Shown here piece after piece: positions 41,154-50,521 of a stretch of 64,000 bases of DNA. The stretch is from the NCBI GenBank assembly GCA_946535435.1, contig CAMNDM010000011.1, forward strand, positions 1-64,000. The letters run 5' to 3'. The notes beneath the pieces are model-generated. The model saw only the letters and a program-made list of their open reading frames with translations, ran no database searches and had not been told where the DNA came from. Source of the stretch: Physcocola sp002396385 (GTDB taxonomy: Bacteria; Bacteroidota; Bacteroidia; Bacteroidales; Paludibacteraceae). The translations under genes were made by a program, and so were the position numbers. Every line of letters starts with the position of its first letter. Position 1 is the stretch's first letter.

Positions 41154-44100
41154 ATGACAAATAATATGGTGTCTTTGTTAAGACGTATACTTCTATGCGT
41201 GTCGGTTATTTGCACGATTCCCGTGGCTTGTTATGGTGACGATGCCTTTGTTTCGCGTGTACCTATGTATGCCGCTTCTTCGAAGTTGTCTTCTGGCTTA
41301 TGGGTGAAAATACGGGTTACAAAAGAGGGCATGTACAAAATAACTTACGACGAATTGAAGGCTTGGGGCTTCAAGAATCCTAAAAATGTACGTGTTTATG
41401 GCTATGGTGGACAGTTGCTGTCTGAAAACCTGACTGCCGATTATATCGACGATATTCCTGAAGTATGCACGTATGAGGGTGACAATTACCTGCTTTTTTA
41501 TGGTGTCGGCACTCTGAAGCAGGTACCTTCGAATAACAGTAACCCTCTTTTTTTCGTCAATAACTCTTATGCCGACGCTGGTGCTTATTTCCTTTCTGAA
41601 ACGGGGGGAAAGAGGCTTTCTGCTAAAAAAGGCAAGGTGCCTGCTGCCGATGCTGTTAAGTCGATTCATACGCATTATGCGTTTAATATCTATATGCCCC
41701 AAACAACCAACATCTACAAAGGTGGTACCGCATGGTACGACGATGGGGTGCAGCAGTCGGGTACAACTAAGATAAGTCTGCCTTTCAGCAATATGGTGCC
41801 AGGTGACAATGTTTTTTTTACTATCTATACCGATGTGACGAATTCTAACGATCCGAAATTTAGTGTTTCGGTCAACGGTTCTTCTTTCTCGGTGACTCCT
41901 GCTCTCATGGCTTCTAAGGCTGACATTTATCAGCCTGCTTCTGCTAAATCGTTAGATTTTAAGGTCGATTTTACTTCCTCTGCGGCTTCTTGTACGGGAT
42001 ATATTCATTATCTCTGCGCTTCGGCTCTGTGTTATAACAAGTTGCAAAGCGGATTTTTGTGCTTTAATAACTTGTCGGCCGATACCGTGGGGGTTGTTGA
42101 ACATGTTGTGTCGGGGGCTAATTCTGAAACTGTGGTGTGGAATGTGACAAATCCCAACCAGATTACACAATGTGTTAGTTCTCTAAGTGCCGACAGTCTC
42201 CGGTTTAAGGCGTCTGCTGGTGTGTTCTCGAAGTATGTGGCTTTTAACCCAAAAGGTGGCGGATTCCTTTCTGTCGATGGGCACTCTGTTTTAGTCAACC
42301 AAAACCTGCATGGGTTTAAAGGTGCTGACCTGGTTATTATTTCGCCTCTTGCTTTTCAGGCCCAGGCGCAGCGTTTGGCCAACCTGCATATTCAGAACGA
42401 TGGTATTTCTGCGGTGGTGTTGTCGCAGGAGCAGATTTTTAACGAGTTCTCTTCGGGAACTACTGATCCTACGGCTATTCGTTCGTTTATGAAGATGCTT
42501 TACGACAGGGCTCAAACCGACCCTGAACGGGTGGCGCCTCGTTATTTGCTTTTGTTTGGTGACGGATGTTTCGACAACAAAGGCTTGTTGTCTTCTTCCT
42601 ATCCGGCTCCTCGTAATCTGGTTCTTTGCTATCAGCGTGGTACGGGCAATGTTTCTTTCCCTGCCGACGATTATTATGGTATGCTTGCCGATAACGACAG
42701 CACTAACTTCTCAATCGTAAGGTCTTCTTGCCAGGTGGCGGTTGGCCGTCTCCCGTTTGTTACGGCTGAACAGGCTGATGCTGTTGTGACGAAGATTGGG
42801 GAATATATGAAGAATGACCAGATGGGGGCGTGGAAAAACAAGATATGCCTGCTTGCCGATGACAATGAGGGTAAGTCGTCTGCCATCTCTTATCACGATT
42901 TTCTGACTTATGCCGAATCGCTGTCGAAAGTTATTGCTAGTGCGCTACCAAGCGTTGACCAGAAAAAGATTTATCACGATTCCTACAACCGTGTTGTTGA
43001 ATCGAGTGGTAACAGATATCCCGATGTTGAAAAGCTTATTCTTGAGAATGTAGAGAATGGCTCCATGTTGATCAATTATATCGGCCATAGTAATGCTATT
43101 AACTGGGCTGCTGAAAAAACATTTACCCAGAATCTGGTTTCTTCGCTGACAAACAAACGCTTGGGCGTTTGGTTCTCTGCAAGTTGCGAGTTCTCGGAAT
43201 ACGATAATTATGCCACTGCCTGCGGCGAGTCGTTGGTGCTCGCACCTAATGGGGGGGCCATTGCTGTGGTGGCTACTTCAAGGCCGACTTATGCTTACGA
43301 CAACAATTTGTTCGACTCGGCTTTCTGCCTCTATTTCTTCTCTCAGACTCCTGATATGACTATAGGTGACATTATGCTTATGGCAAAAAATAAGGTGGCT
43401 AATGAAATCCGTGTCAAGTATCCTTTGATGGGTGACCCGGCCTTACACATTGTTTTCCCTGCTGAACGTGTCATTACTGATTTTGTTTCCTTAGATACGG
43501 CTAATGCCCTTTCTAAAGTTGTCGTAAACGGACATATTGAAAATGATGGCGCTGCCGATAATAGTTTCAACGGTCGTGTTTTTGTTAAGGTTTACGACAA
43601 GGAACAGACAAGAAGTACTAAGGGTAATGATAAGGATGAGAACGGAAATCCGATGATTGCCAAGTTTAATGACTATCCGAGTGTGTTGTTCTCTGGTGAG
43701 GCGGAGGTTGTGGATGGTGAATTCTCGTTTAGCTTTATTGTCCCTAACGATATCTCGTATGCCTTCGGTAAGGGACGTATTACTTATTATGCTTGCGATA
43801 CAGAAAGCAAGGTTGAGGCTGTCGGCAACTACGACAATCTGGTTATCGGTGGTAGTCTTGACTCGCTTATTGCCGATTCTGTCGGACCTTTGGCTTCGGT
43901 TTATATCAACTCGCCTTCTTTCCGTTCGGGTGATGTGGTTGGCGCCAATCCTGTCTTTATTGCCAAACTCTACGACGAGAATGGTATTAATGCTTCCGAT
44001 GTCGGCATCGGGCACGATATCACGCTCTCCATTAATGGCGGTGATCCGGTGCCTCTGAATTCCAATTTCGCATATTCGCTGCACAGTTGTACCGATGGTA

Positions 44101-44528
44101 CTGTCTCTTATAAGATGATTGGACTCGCCGATGGCGTGTACACGCTTACTTTCAAGGTTTGGGACTTACTTAACAATTCTACAACCAAAACTCTCTCGTT
44201 TGTGGTTGAAAATGGTAAGGGACCTCACATCGATGCTGTTTCGGCTTTCCCTAATCCGGCTCTGAATGAGACCAACTTGGTTGTTAGACACGACAGGCCT
44301 TTGGCGAATGTTGATTATGTCGTATCTATTTACGATGTGAACGGCAGGTTTGTCAATGTGTTGACTGGGTCTGATAATTCTGCCGATGCACAGATTTCCA
44401 TCCCGTGGAATTTGAAAAATGCTTACGGACAACGCGTCGGTGCTGGTGTTTATATCTATAGGGTTGAATTGAAAACCGACGATAGTTCTTTTGTGGGGAA
44501 TTCCGACAAAATTGTGGTGCTTCCTTAG
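41154..44528 (+). CDS. porU: Type IX secretion system sortase PorU (first copy)
   Basis: PorU is the surface cysteine peptidase that removes the C-terminal signal of T9SS cargo and attaches the cargo to lipopolysaccharide. The 1124-residue protein has a signal peptide (residues 1-27), an N-terminal region with YGYGGQLLSENL, and a gingipain-like C25 domain. The catalytic His is in NYIGHSNAINW (His645) and the Cys in FSASCEFSEYD (Cys678). The C-terminal 100 residues form a sorting-type beta-domain (PNPALNE, YVVSIYDVNGRFVNVLTG, GAGVYIYRVEL). A terminator follows. A second complete copy lies 163 bases downstream. Confidence 0.93.
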   Translation: MTNNMVSLLRRILLCVSVICTIPVACYGDDAFVSRVPMYAASSKLSSGLWVKIRVTKEGMYKITYDELKAWGFKNPKNVRVYGYGGQLLSENLTADYIDDIPEVCTYEGDNYLLFYGVGTLKQVPSNNSNPLFFVNNSYADAGAYFLSETGGKRLSAKKGKVPAADAVKSIHTHYAFNIYMPQTTNIYKGGTAWYDDGVQQSGTTKISLPFSNMVPGDNVFFTIYTDVTNSNDPKFSVSVNGSSFSVTPALMASKADIYQPASAKSLDFKVDFTSSAASCTGYIHYLCASALCYNKLQSGFLCFNNLSADTVGVVEHVVSGANSETVVWNVTNPNQITQCVSSLSADSLRFKASAGVFSKYVAFNPKGGGFLSVDGHSVLVNQNLHGFKGADLVIISPLAFQAQAQRLANLHIQNDGISAVVLSQEQIFNEFSSGTTDPTAIRSFMKMLYDRAQTDPERVAPRYLLLFGDGCFDNKGLLSSSYPAPRNLVLCYQRGTGNVSFPADDYYGMLADNDSTNFSIVRSSCQVAVGRLPFVTAEQADAVVTKIGEYMKNDQMGAWKNKICLLADDNEGKSSAISYHDFLTYAESLSKVIASALPSVDQKKIYHDSYNRVVESSGNRYPDVEKLILENVENGSMLINYIGHSNAINWAAEKTFTQNLVSSLTNKRLGVWFSASCEFSEYDNYATACGESLVLAPNGGAIAVVATSRPTYAYDNNLFDSAFCLYFFSQTPDMTIGDIMLMAKNKVANEIRVKYPLMGDPALHIVFPAERVITDFVSLDTANALSKVVVNGHIENDGAADNSFNGRVFVKVYDKEQTRSTKGNDKDENGNPMIAKFNDYPSVLFSGEAEVVDGEFSFSFIVPNDISYAFGKGRITYYACDTESKVEAVGNYDNLVIGGSLDSLIADSVGPLASVYINSPSFRSGDVVGANPVFIAKLYDENGINASDVGIGHDITLSINGGDPVPLNSNFAYSLHSCTDGTVSYKMIGLADGVYTLTFKVWDLLNNSTTKTLSFVVENGKGPHIDAVSAFPNPALNETNLVVRHDRPLANVDYVVSIYDVNGRFVNVLTGSDNSADAQISIPWNLKNAYGQRVGAGVYIYRVELKTDDSSFVGNSDKIVVLP

Positions 44529-44554
44529 CTGTTTAGTACATTTATAGGATTTAG

Positions 44555-44583
44555 AAACCGGACCGTTTGGCCCGGTTTTTTTT
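44555..44583 (+). terminator. Terminator between the two porU genes
   Basis: AAACCGG (44555-44561) pairs with CCGGTTT (44572-44578), a two-pair inner stem follows, and a T run comes after. It suggests that the two porU genes are separate transcription units. Confidence 0.8.
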
Positions 44584-44691
44584 GTAATAATTAGGTTTGA
44601 GCTCCGTTATTTAATATGTGACGGAAGAAGTCATGCTTCTGTTCCGGAGACGTTTTGCCAATACTAGTTTTGATGTCTTAAATCAAATTAT

Positions 44692-47600
44692 ATGATTTCT
44701 TTTAGTCCTGTTTTAAATCGTACAATAGCGTTCCTCTTCCTTCTTTTGGCGGCTTCAAACTGGTGTCGTGGCGCCGATTCATTTGTGGCCCGATTGCCGA
44801 AGTATGCGTCTTCTTCCAAACTTTCGACTGGAATGTGGGTGAAGGTTCGTGTCATGAATGAGGGTATGTACAAGATTACTTTTGATGAGTTGAGGGCTTT
44901 GGGATTCAAAAATCCGAAGAATGTGCGCGTATATGGTTACGGGGGGCAGCTTCTTCCTGAAAAACTGACTGCCGATTATCTTGACGATATTCCTGAAGTG
45001 TGTACGTACTTGGGCGACGGATTTCTGTTGTTTTATGGTGTTGGCGTACTAAAACAGATTGAATCTACGGGGACCGATCCTTTTACCTTTTCCATTAACC
45101 CTTATTCCGATTGTGGACATTATTTCCTTTCGGAGGTGCCTGGAGAACGCTTGTCGCCTACCGTTGACGGTGATTTTGCTGCTGATGCTGACATGTCCAT
45201 CAACACGCATTATGCGTTCAACATCTATATGCCGCAAACAACTAATATCTACAAGGGTGGTTCTGCATGGTACGACGATGGGGTGCTGCAGTCGGGTTCA
45301 ACCAAAATAAGTCTGCCTTTCAGTAACATGGTACCCGGAAACAACGGATGTGTGACTTGCTATGTCGATGTCGCGAACCGACAGAGGAATGAAACGGAGA
45401 ATGATTCCTTTCGAATAACTGCTTCGGGGCTGTCTTTCGATTCTTTTATACTAGGCTTCCCTAAATCTTTTGGAAATGTCCTCCAGTCGGGTAAGGCACA
45501 TTCGTTAGACTTTAATGTGTGGTATTCCTCCCCTTATGTTTCACATGTCGGACATATATATTATCTGAGTGCTTCTGCTTTGTGCTATAATAAACTGCAA
45601 GGTGGTTACTTAGTCTTCAACAATCTACGGTCAGGTGCCGGAAAAGTTCTTGAGCATGTTGTTGCGGGGGCCGATGCCGAAACCCAGGTCTGGAATGTGA
45701 CGAATCCGAACCGTATTACCAAGTGCGTTTGCTCGGTAAGTGCCGACAGCCTCCGATTCAAGGGTGTTGCCAATCCTTTTTGCAAATATGTGGCATTTAA
45801 TCCGAAAGGGGCTGGTTTCCTGAAGGTCGGGGCGTATGCTCCTGTCGTCAATCAGAATCTGCACGCCTTTAATGGTGCCGACTTGGTCATACTGTCGCCT
45901 GCTCAATTTTTTGCCCAGGCTCAGCGTTTGGCTGACCTACATAGGCGGAACGACGGTATTTCTGTCGCACTGTTTACGCAAGAGCAGATTTTCAACGAAT
46001 TCTCGTCGGGAACCCCCGACCCTACGGCTATACGCTCGTTTCTGAAAATGCTTTACGATAGGGCGCAGGCCGATGCAAAGCGTGTGGCTCCACGTTATTT
46101 GCTTTTGTTCGGTGACGGCTGTTTCGACAATAAGGGCGTATTGGCAAATTCCTATAACGTTCCGCACAATTGGGTCCTCTGCCCACAATGGAGTTCGGGC
46201 TCTTCCAATTATCCGGCCGATGACTATTATGGTATGCTTGCCGATAACGGCGATTTCTTTTCTATGGGTTCGGCTTCGTGTCAGGTGGCTGTGGGGAGGC
46301 TTCCGGTTGTTACCGCAGAACAGGCCGGGGGCGTGGTCTCGAAAATAGAAGACTATATGATCAATAATCAGATGGGGCCTTGGAAAACAAGGGCTGTTAT
46401 AATTGCTGATGACGATTATGATCCAAATAATAAAGATAACCAGACCTTATCTTTTTATAGTCGCTTCCTCAATAATGGTGAAGAGTTGAGCCAACTGATT
46501 TATAAAGTCTGTCCTGGCATTATACAGAAAAAAGTCTATAACGACTCCTACACGCTTGTCTCCGAGTCGAGTAGACCTTGCTATCCCGAAGTGGAGAAAC
46601 TCATTGTCGATAATGCCCAAAATGGTTCTATGTTGATCAACTATATTGGTCATAGCAACTCGGTAAACTGGGCTGGCGAACAAATTTTCACCCAAAACCA
46701 GGTGCCCTCTTTAACCAACAAGAAACAGGGCGTCTGGTTCTCTGCCAGTTGCTCTTTTGCTGAGTTCGACCACTATAACACTTCGTGTGGTGAGTCGTTG
46801 GTGCTTGCCCCTAATGGCGGGGCTATTGCTGTAGTCGCCAGTTCTCGTGATTCCTATATTAGCGATAACAAGGATTTTAATCTGAAGTTTGACAGTGCGT
46901 TTTTCTCGCAAACACCGGAAATGACCATTGGCGATGTGATGCTTGCCGCAAAAAATAGGGTCAACAACATTGCTCGTCTACAGTATGCTTTGTTGGGCGA
47001 CCCTGCTCTCCACATCTTGTTTCCTTCGGGTAGGGTGGTGACCGATTCTGTTTCGACCGACACTGCACGCGCTTTTTCGAAAGTGGTGGTCAAGGGCCAT
47101 ATCGAACAGGATGGCGTTTATGACAAATCCTTCAACGGGAAAGTTTATGTAAATGTGTTCGATAAAAAACAAGTAAGGAGCACTAAGGGCAACTATGCTG
47201 ATAAAGATGGCGCCCCTATGGTGTCTAAATTCAAAGATTATTCCTCCATTTTGTTCTCGGGTTCCACACAAGCGAGCGAAGGACAGTTTTCCATCAGCTT
47301 TATGGTCCCTAGCAACATTGTTTACAGTTATGGAAATGCACGTATTGCCTATTATGCCTGTGATACAGGTAACGGGACTGAGGCTGTTGGCAACTATTCC
47401 GGCTTGGTGGTGGGCGGTAGTCTCGATACCGTGGTAACCGATTCTGTCGGACCACAAGTGGCTGCCTTCATAAACACTCCGTCTTTCCGTAATGGCGATG
47501 TGGTAGGAGCTGAACCGGTCTTTATGGCGAAACTTTACGACACTGGTGGCATAAATGCGTCCGAGGTCGGTATCGGACACAACCTTACCCTCTCGGTAAA

Positions 47601-48093
47601 TGGTGGTGACCCTGTTTCGCTAAATGACTATTTCTCCTATTCGATGGAAAGCTGTTCCGACGGTATGGTGGCCTATAAACTGACGGGACTGCCCGACGGT
47701 TTTTACACGCTCACCTTTAAGGCGTGGGACCTGCATAACAACTCTACCACGAAAAGACTGACCTTTGTTTTGGAAAACGGGAAGGGGCCTCATATCAATG
47801 AGGTTTGCGCTTCTCCGAATCCGGCTCAAGACGAAACGTGTATACAGGTAAAACACGACCGACCTTTCTCAACTGTCGATTATGTGGTCTCTATTTTCGG
47901 GGCAGACGGGCGTTGCGTCAATACCCTGACAGGGACGGACAACTCGGAGACCGGTCAGTTCCAAATCCCATGGAACTTGAGGGACGCATCGGGGCTACGC
48001 GTCCGGGGTGGTGTATATATCTGTAGGGTGGATTTGAAAACCAAAGAAACTACCTTTGTGGGCTGCTCCTGTAAAATTGTGGTGCTGCCATAA
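44692..48093 (+). CDS. porU: Type IX secretion system sortase PorU (second copy)
   Basis: The 1133-residue protein is collinear with the upstream PorU over its whole length, with many identical blocks (for example NVRVYGYGGQLL, NIYMPQTTNIYKGG, FGDGCFDNKG). It keeps the signal peptide (about residues 1-28) and the C25 pair: His654 in YIGHSNSVNW and Cys687 in FSASCSFAEFD. Its C-terminal sorting-type domain is present (PNPAQDE, YVVSIFGADGRC, RGGVYICRVDL). The differences are spread evenly rather than as stops or frameshifts, so both copies look functional. It lies 176 bases upstream of porV. A -7-like TAGTTTTG lies at 44665-44672. Confidence 0.92.
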   Translation: MISFSPVLNRTIAFLFLLLAASNWCRGADSFVARLPKYASSSKLSTGMWVKVRVMNEGMYKITFDELRALGFKNPKNVRVYGYGGQLLPEKLTADYLDDIPEVCTYLGDGFLLFYGVGVLKQIESTGTDPFTFSINPYSDCGHYFLSEVPGERLSPTVDGDFAADADMSINTHYAFNIYMPQTTNIYKGGSAWYDDGVLQSGSTKISLPFSNMVPGNNGCVTCYVDVANRQRNETENDSFRITASGLSFDSFILGFPKSFGNVLQSGKAHSLDFNVWYSSPYVSHVGHIYYLSASALCYNKLQGGYLVFNNLRSGAGKVLEHVVAGADAETQVWNVTNPNRITKCVCSVSADSLRFKGVANPFCKYVAFNPKGAGFLKVGAYAPVVNQNLHAFNGADLVILSPAQFFAQAQRLADLHRRNDGISVALFTQEQIFNEFSSGTPDPTAIRSFLKMLYDRAQADAKRVAPRYLLLFGDGCFDNKGVLANSYNVPHNWVLCPQWSSGSSNYPADDYYGMLADNGDFFSMGSASCQVAVGRLPVVTAEQAGGVVSKIEDYMINNQMGPWKTRAVIIADDDYDPNNKDNQTLSFYSRFLNNGEELSQLIYKVCPGIIQKKVYNDSYTLVSESSRPCYPEVEKLIVDNAQNGSMLINYIGHSNSVNWAGEQIFTQNQVPSLTNKKQGVWFSASCSFAEFDHYNTSCGESLVLAPNGGAIAVVASSRDSYISDNKDFNLKFDSAFFSQTPEMTIGDVMLAAKNRVNNIARLQYALLGDPALHILFPSGRVVTDSVSTDTARAFSKVVVKGHIEQDGVYDKSFNGKVYVNVFDKKQVRSTKGNYADKDGAPMVSKFKDYSSILFSGSTQASEGQFSISFMVPSNIVYSYGNARIAYYACDTGNGTEAVGNYSGLVVGGSLDTVVTDSVGPQVAAFINTPSFRNGDVVGAEPVFMAKLYDTGGINASEVGIGHNLTLSVNGGDPVSLNDYFSYSMESCSDGMVAYKLTGLPDGFYTLTFKAWDLHNNSTTKRLTFVLENGKGPHINEVCASPNPAQDETCIQVKHDRPFSTVDYVVSIFGADGRCVNTLTGTDNSETGQFQIPWNLRDASGLRVRGGVYICRVDLKTKETTFVGCSCKIVVLP

Positions 48094-48269
48094 TGGTCTG
48101 CAATACATAGAAAAACTGATGTTTTTGTGTGTTCTCAAGCAATGATTATAAGATTTTTACAGGACTTATGCTCTCTCTTGATTCTAAAATTTGTGCTATT
48201 CCTACAATAAAACACTTTTTTTTCTGTTATATATTCGTATTTTTGTGATAATAAATTGTCGAATAAAGA

Positions 48270-49499
48270 ATGAAAAACTTATTTATAAGATTGGGCCTTT
48301 CTGCAGCATTGCTCTCTGTCGCTGGTTCTGCATTGGCTGACGAGAAATCTGAAATGTTCAATCCGTTACAGTCTGCTGTACCTTCTCTCTCTATTGCTCC
48401 TGATGCACGTGGCGGAGGTATGGGCGACATTGGTGTGGCAACCTCTCCCGATTTGAATTCCCAATACTGGAACCTTGCCAAGTATGCCCAAATGTCGGGG
48501 CAGGGTGGTGCGTCGTTGTCATACACTCCTTGGTTGAGGAAGATTGTTGATGATATCTATATGGCTTATTTGGCCGGTTATTATAAACTTGGTGAGAATC
48601 GTGCCCTTAGTGCCTCGTTGCGCTATTTCTCTTATGGAGATATTGAACTGACAAGCGGTAAGGACGCTATGGGAAATGTTCAGTCTATTGGTTCGTGCCG
48701 TCCTTACGAGTTCGCTGTCGACCTCGGTTACTCGATGATGTTGTCGGAGTATTGGTCTGCGGGTGTGGCTCTAAGGTTCATTTATTCCGACATAACTAAC
48801 GGTATGTCTTCCGATGGTTCCAGCGCTAGTGCGGCTAAGGCTATTGCTGCCGATTTGGGTGCCTATTACCGCAAACCTATTGCTTTGACAGAAACCCGTA
48901 ACGCTTACGTCGGTTTCGGTGCAAGCGCTTCGAATATCGGCTCTAAAGTCTCTTACGATGATGGCGATACCGAGGAATTCCTTCCTGCGAACCTTCGTGT
49001 GGGGGGGAGTTTCGAATACCCGTTCGATGACTATAGCACGCTGACTTTGGCTTTCGACTTGAACAAACTGATGGTTCCTACTGCCCCTGTTTGCCCTACT
49101 AAGCGTGCCGACGAGACCAAAGAACAGTACGATGCTCGCGTTAAGGAATACGAGAAAAAGTACGAAGATTATCAGAAAAAAGGTTCTATTGGCGGTATTT
49201 TCCGCTCTTTTACCGATGCTCCTGGTGGCTTCTCGGAAGAAATGGACGAAATTATGTGGTCGTTGGGTCTAGAATACGCTTACAATAAGCAGTTCTTTGT
49301 TCGTGGCGGCTATTTCCACGAGGCTGAAAGCAAGGGTAACCGTAAGTACTTCTCGGTGGGTGCCGGTTTCAAACTGAGCATGTTCGAATTGAATGGTGCT
49401 TACCTGATTGCCCAATCGTCGAATAACCCGCTTGACCAGACTTTGCGTTTCTCGCTGGGCTTCAATATCGATGGCTTGAAGAAAATTGTTGAAGAGTAA
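48270..49499 (+). CDS. porV: T9SS outer-membrane protein PorV
   Basis: PorV (LptO) is the outer-membrane shuttle that carries T9SS cargo to PorU. The 409-residue protein has a signal peptide (1-23), and then the family hallmark SIAPDARGGGMGDIGVATSPDLNSQYWN, of which the ARGGGMGD part is the most conserved. Beta-strand segments of a 14-stranded FadL-like barrel follow, ending LRFSLGFNI. An insertion with EYEKKYEDYQKK near residues 290-310 is likely an extracellular or periplasmic loop. The gene follows the second porU by 176 bases and ends before a terminator. Confidence 0.94.
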   Translation: MKNLFIRLGLSAALLSVAGSALADEKSEMFNPLQSAVPSLSIAPDARGGGMGDIGVATSPDLNSQYWNLAKYAQMSGQGGASLSYTPWLRKIVDDIYMAYLAGYYKLGENRALSASLRYFSYGDIELTSGKDAMGNVQSIGSCRPYEFAVDLGYSMMLSEYWSAGVALRFIYSDITNGMSSDGSSASAAKAIAADLGAYYRKPIALTETRNAYVGFGASASNIGSKVSYDDGDTEEFLPANLRVGGSFEYPFDDYSTLTLAFDLNKLMVPTAPVCPTKRADETKEQYDARVKEYEKKYEDYQKKGSIGGIFRSFTDAPGGFSEEMDEIMWSLGLEYAYNKQFFVRGGYFHEAESKGNRKYFSVGAGFKLSMFELNGAYLIAQSSNNPLDQTLRFSLGFNIDGLKKIVEE

Positions 49500-49521
49500 G
49501 TATTTTTTAGTTTTAAATAAG

Positions 49522-49559
49522 ACGGCAGATGCACTTTATGGTACATTTGCCGTTTTTTT
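49522..49559 (+). terminator. Terminator after porV
   Basis: ACGGCA and ATG (49522-49531, one base bulged) pair with CAT and TGCCGT (to 49553), followed by seven T bases. Confidence 0.8.
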
Positions 49560-49561
49560 AT

Positions 49562-49569
49562 TATATTTG
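49562..49569 (+). promoter_or_regulatory. -7 promoter motif for the ispF operon
   Basis: TATATTTG matches TAnnTTTG and lies 25 bases before the ispF ATG. Confidence 0.55.
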
Positions 49570-49593
49570 CTATAATTGATATTTATTTTTTTT

Positions 49594-50073
49594 ATGAAAT
49601 TCCGTACAGGTATAGGTTTCGATGTCCATCAGTTTGGTCCCGACCGGGAATTATGGTTGGGTGGTATACGTGTCCCTTATGAGTTCGGCCTTGTCGGGCA
49701 TTCCGATGCCGACGTCCTTATTCATGCTGTTTGTGACGCATTGCTGGGCGCTGCTCATTTGAAAGATATTGGCTACCATTTCCCCGATACTGATGGCGCG
49801 TATAAGAATATTGATAGTAAAATCCTTCTGAAAAAATGTGCCGGTCTTTTGGCTGACAAAGGTTTCAAAATTTCGAATGTCGATTCTATCATTTGTGCCC
49901 AGGCTCCTAAAATGAAACCGTATATCGACCAAATGCAGACGTGTATGGCCAGTGTGCTGGGCATCGACGAGGAAGATGTTACCGTGAAGGCGACCACTAC
50001 CGAACATTTGGGCTTTGTGGGCCGTAAAGAGGGTATTTCGGCCTATGCCACGGTGCTTATCTATAAAGAATAA
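49594..50073 (+). CDS. ispF: 2-C-methyl-D-erythritol 2,4-cyclodiphosphate synthase
   Basis: IspF forms the cyclic diphosphate in the non-mevalonate isoprenoid pathway. The zinc site GIGFDVHQF (Asp and His) and the HSDADVLIHAVCDALLGAA helix are intact, with TTEHLGFVGRKEGI at the C-terminus. The length of 159 residues is normal. The ATG at 49594 is chosen over upstream in-frame codons because it starts at the family's first strand and fits the -7 motif. It leads a unit with a TonB-like gene, nspC and aat. Confidence 0.96.
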   Translation: MKFRTGIGFDVHQFGPDRELWLGGIRVPYEFGLVGHSDADVLIHAVCDALLGAAHLKDIGYHFPDTDGAYKNIDSKILLKKCAGLLADKGFKISNVDSIICAQAPKMKPYIDQMQTCMASVLGIDEEDVTVKATTTEHLGFVGRKEGISAYATVLIYKE

Positions 50074-50086
50074 TTAGTTTGTGCGT

Positions 50087-50518
50087 ATGAAGAAATTTGC
50101 TTTATCGCTATTGGTGGCGGTGGCTGCCTTTACGGCCTCTGCTGCTGAATTGGTACGCTTGCCTTATGCGCTTGCGTCAAGTTTCGAAAAGGAAATGTCG
50201 GGTTGCGATACCATCTATACGATGCCGACTGTCAATGCTGAATTTCCCGGCGGTATGGACGCTCTTTATGATTTCTATTTCCGGAATCTGCCAAAGGAGT
50301 ATGAAATGGTGATGAATATGTCTTCTAACATCATTCTGCTCAAGGCTTTCATTAACGACAAAGGTGAGATAGCGAATGCCAAAGTGCTTCGCTCTTTTAA
50401 TCCCGATTATACTTCTGCGGTTGTTTCTGTTACAGAGAAACTCCCCGCGTTCAAACCTGCGACTTTTAAAGGACGGAACGTCTGTTCCTACCGCATTATA
50501 AAACTTTATTTCAAGTGA
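50087..50518 (+). CDS. Secreted TonB-C-terminal-like protein
   Basis: The 143-residue protein has a cleavable signal peptide (1-19, ending TASAAEL), then the Bacteroidetes TonB C-terminal hallmark AEFPGGMDALYDFYF, followed by LLKAFINDKGEIANAKVLRSF and PAFKPATFKG. Unlike TonB it has no N-terminal membrane anchor, no ExbB contact region and no proline-rich spacer, so it is probably a soluble periplasmic protein. It could compete with TonB or act in cell-wall binding; the role is open. It sits 13 bases after ispF and 3 bases before nspC. Confidence 0.82.
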   Translation: MKKFALSLLVAVAAFTASAAELVRLPYALASSFEKEMSGCDTIYTMPTVNAEFPGGMDALYDFYFRNLPKEYEMVMNMSSNIILLKAFINDKGEIANAKVLRSFNPDYTSAVVSVTEKLPAFKPATFKGRNVCSYRIIKLYFK

Positions 50519-50521
50519 TAT

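Noticed and set aside
41154..48093. Tandem porU genes as an assembly duplication
   Set aside because: The two copies differ at many positions throughout, at both DNA and protein level, which an assembly error would not produce. Read depth has not been checked.
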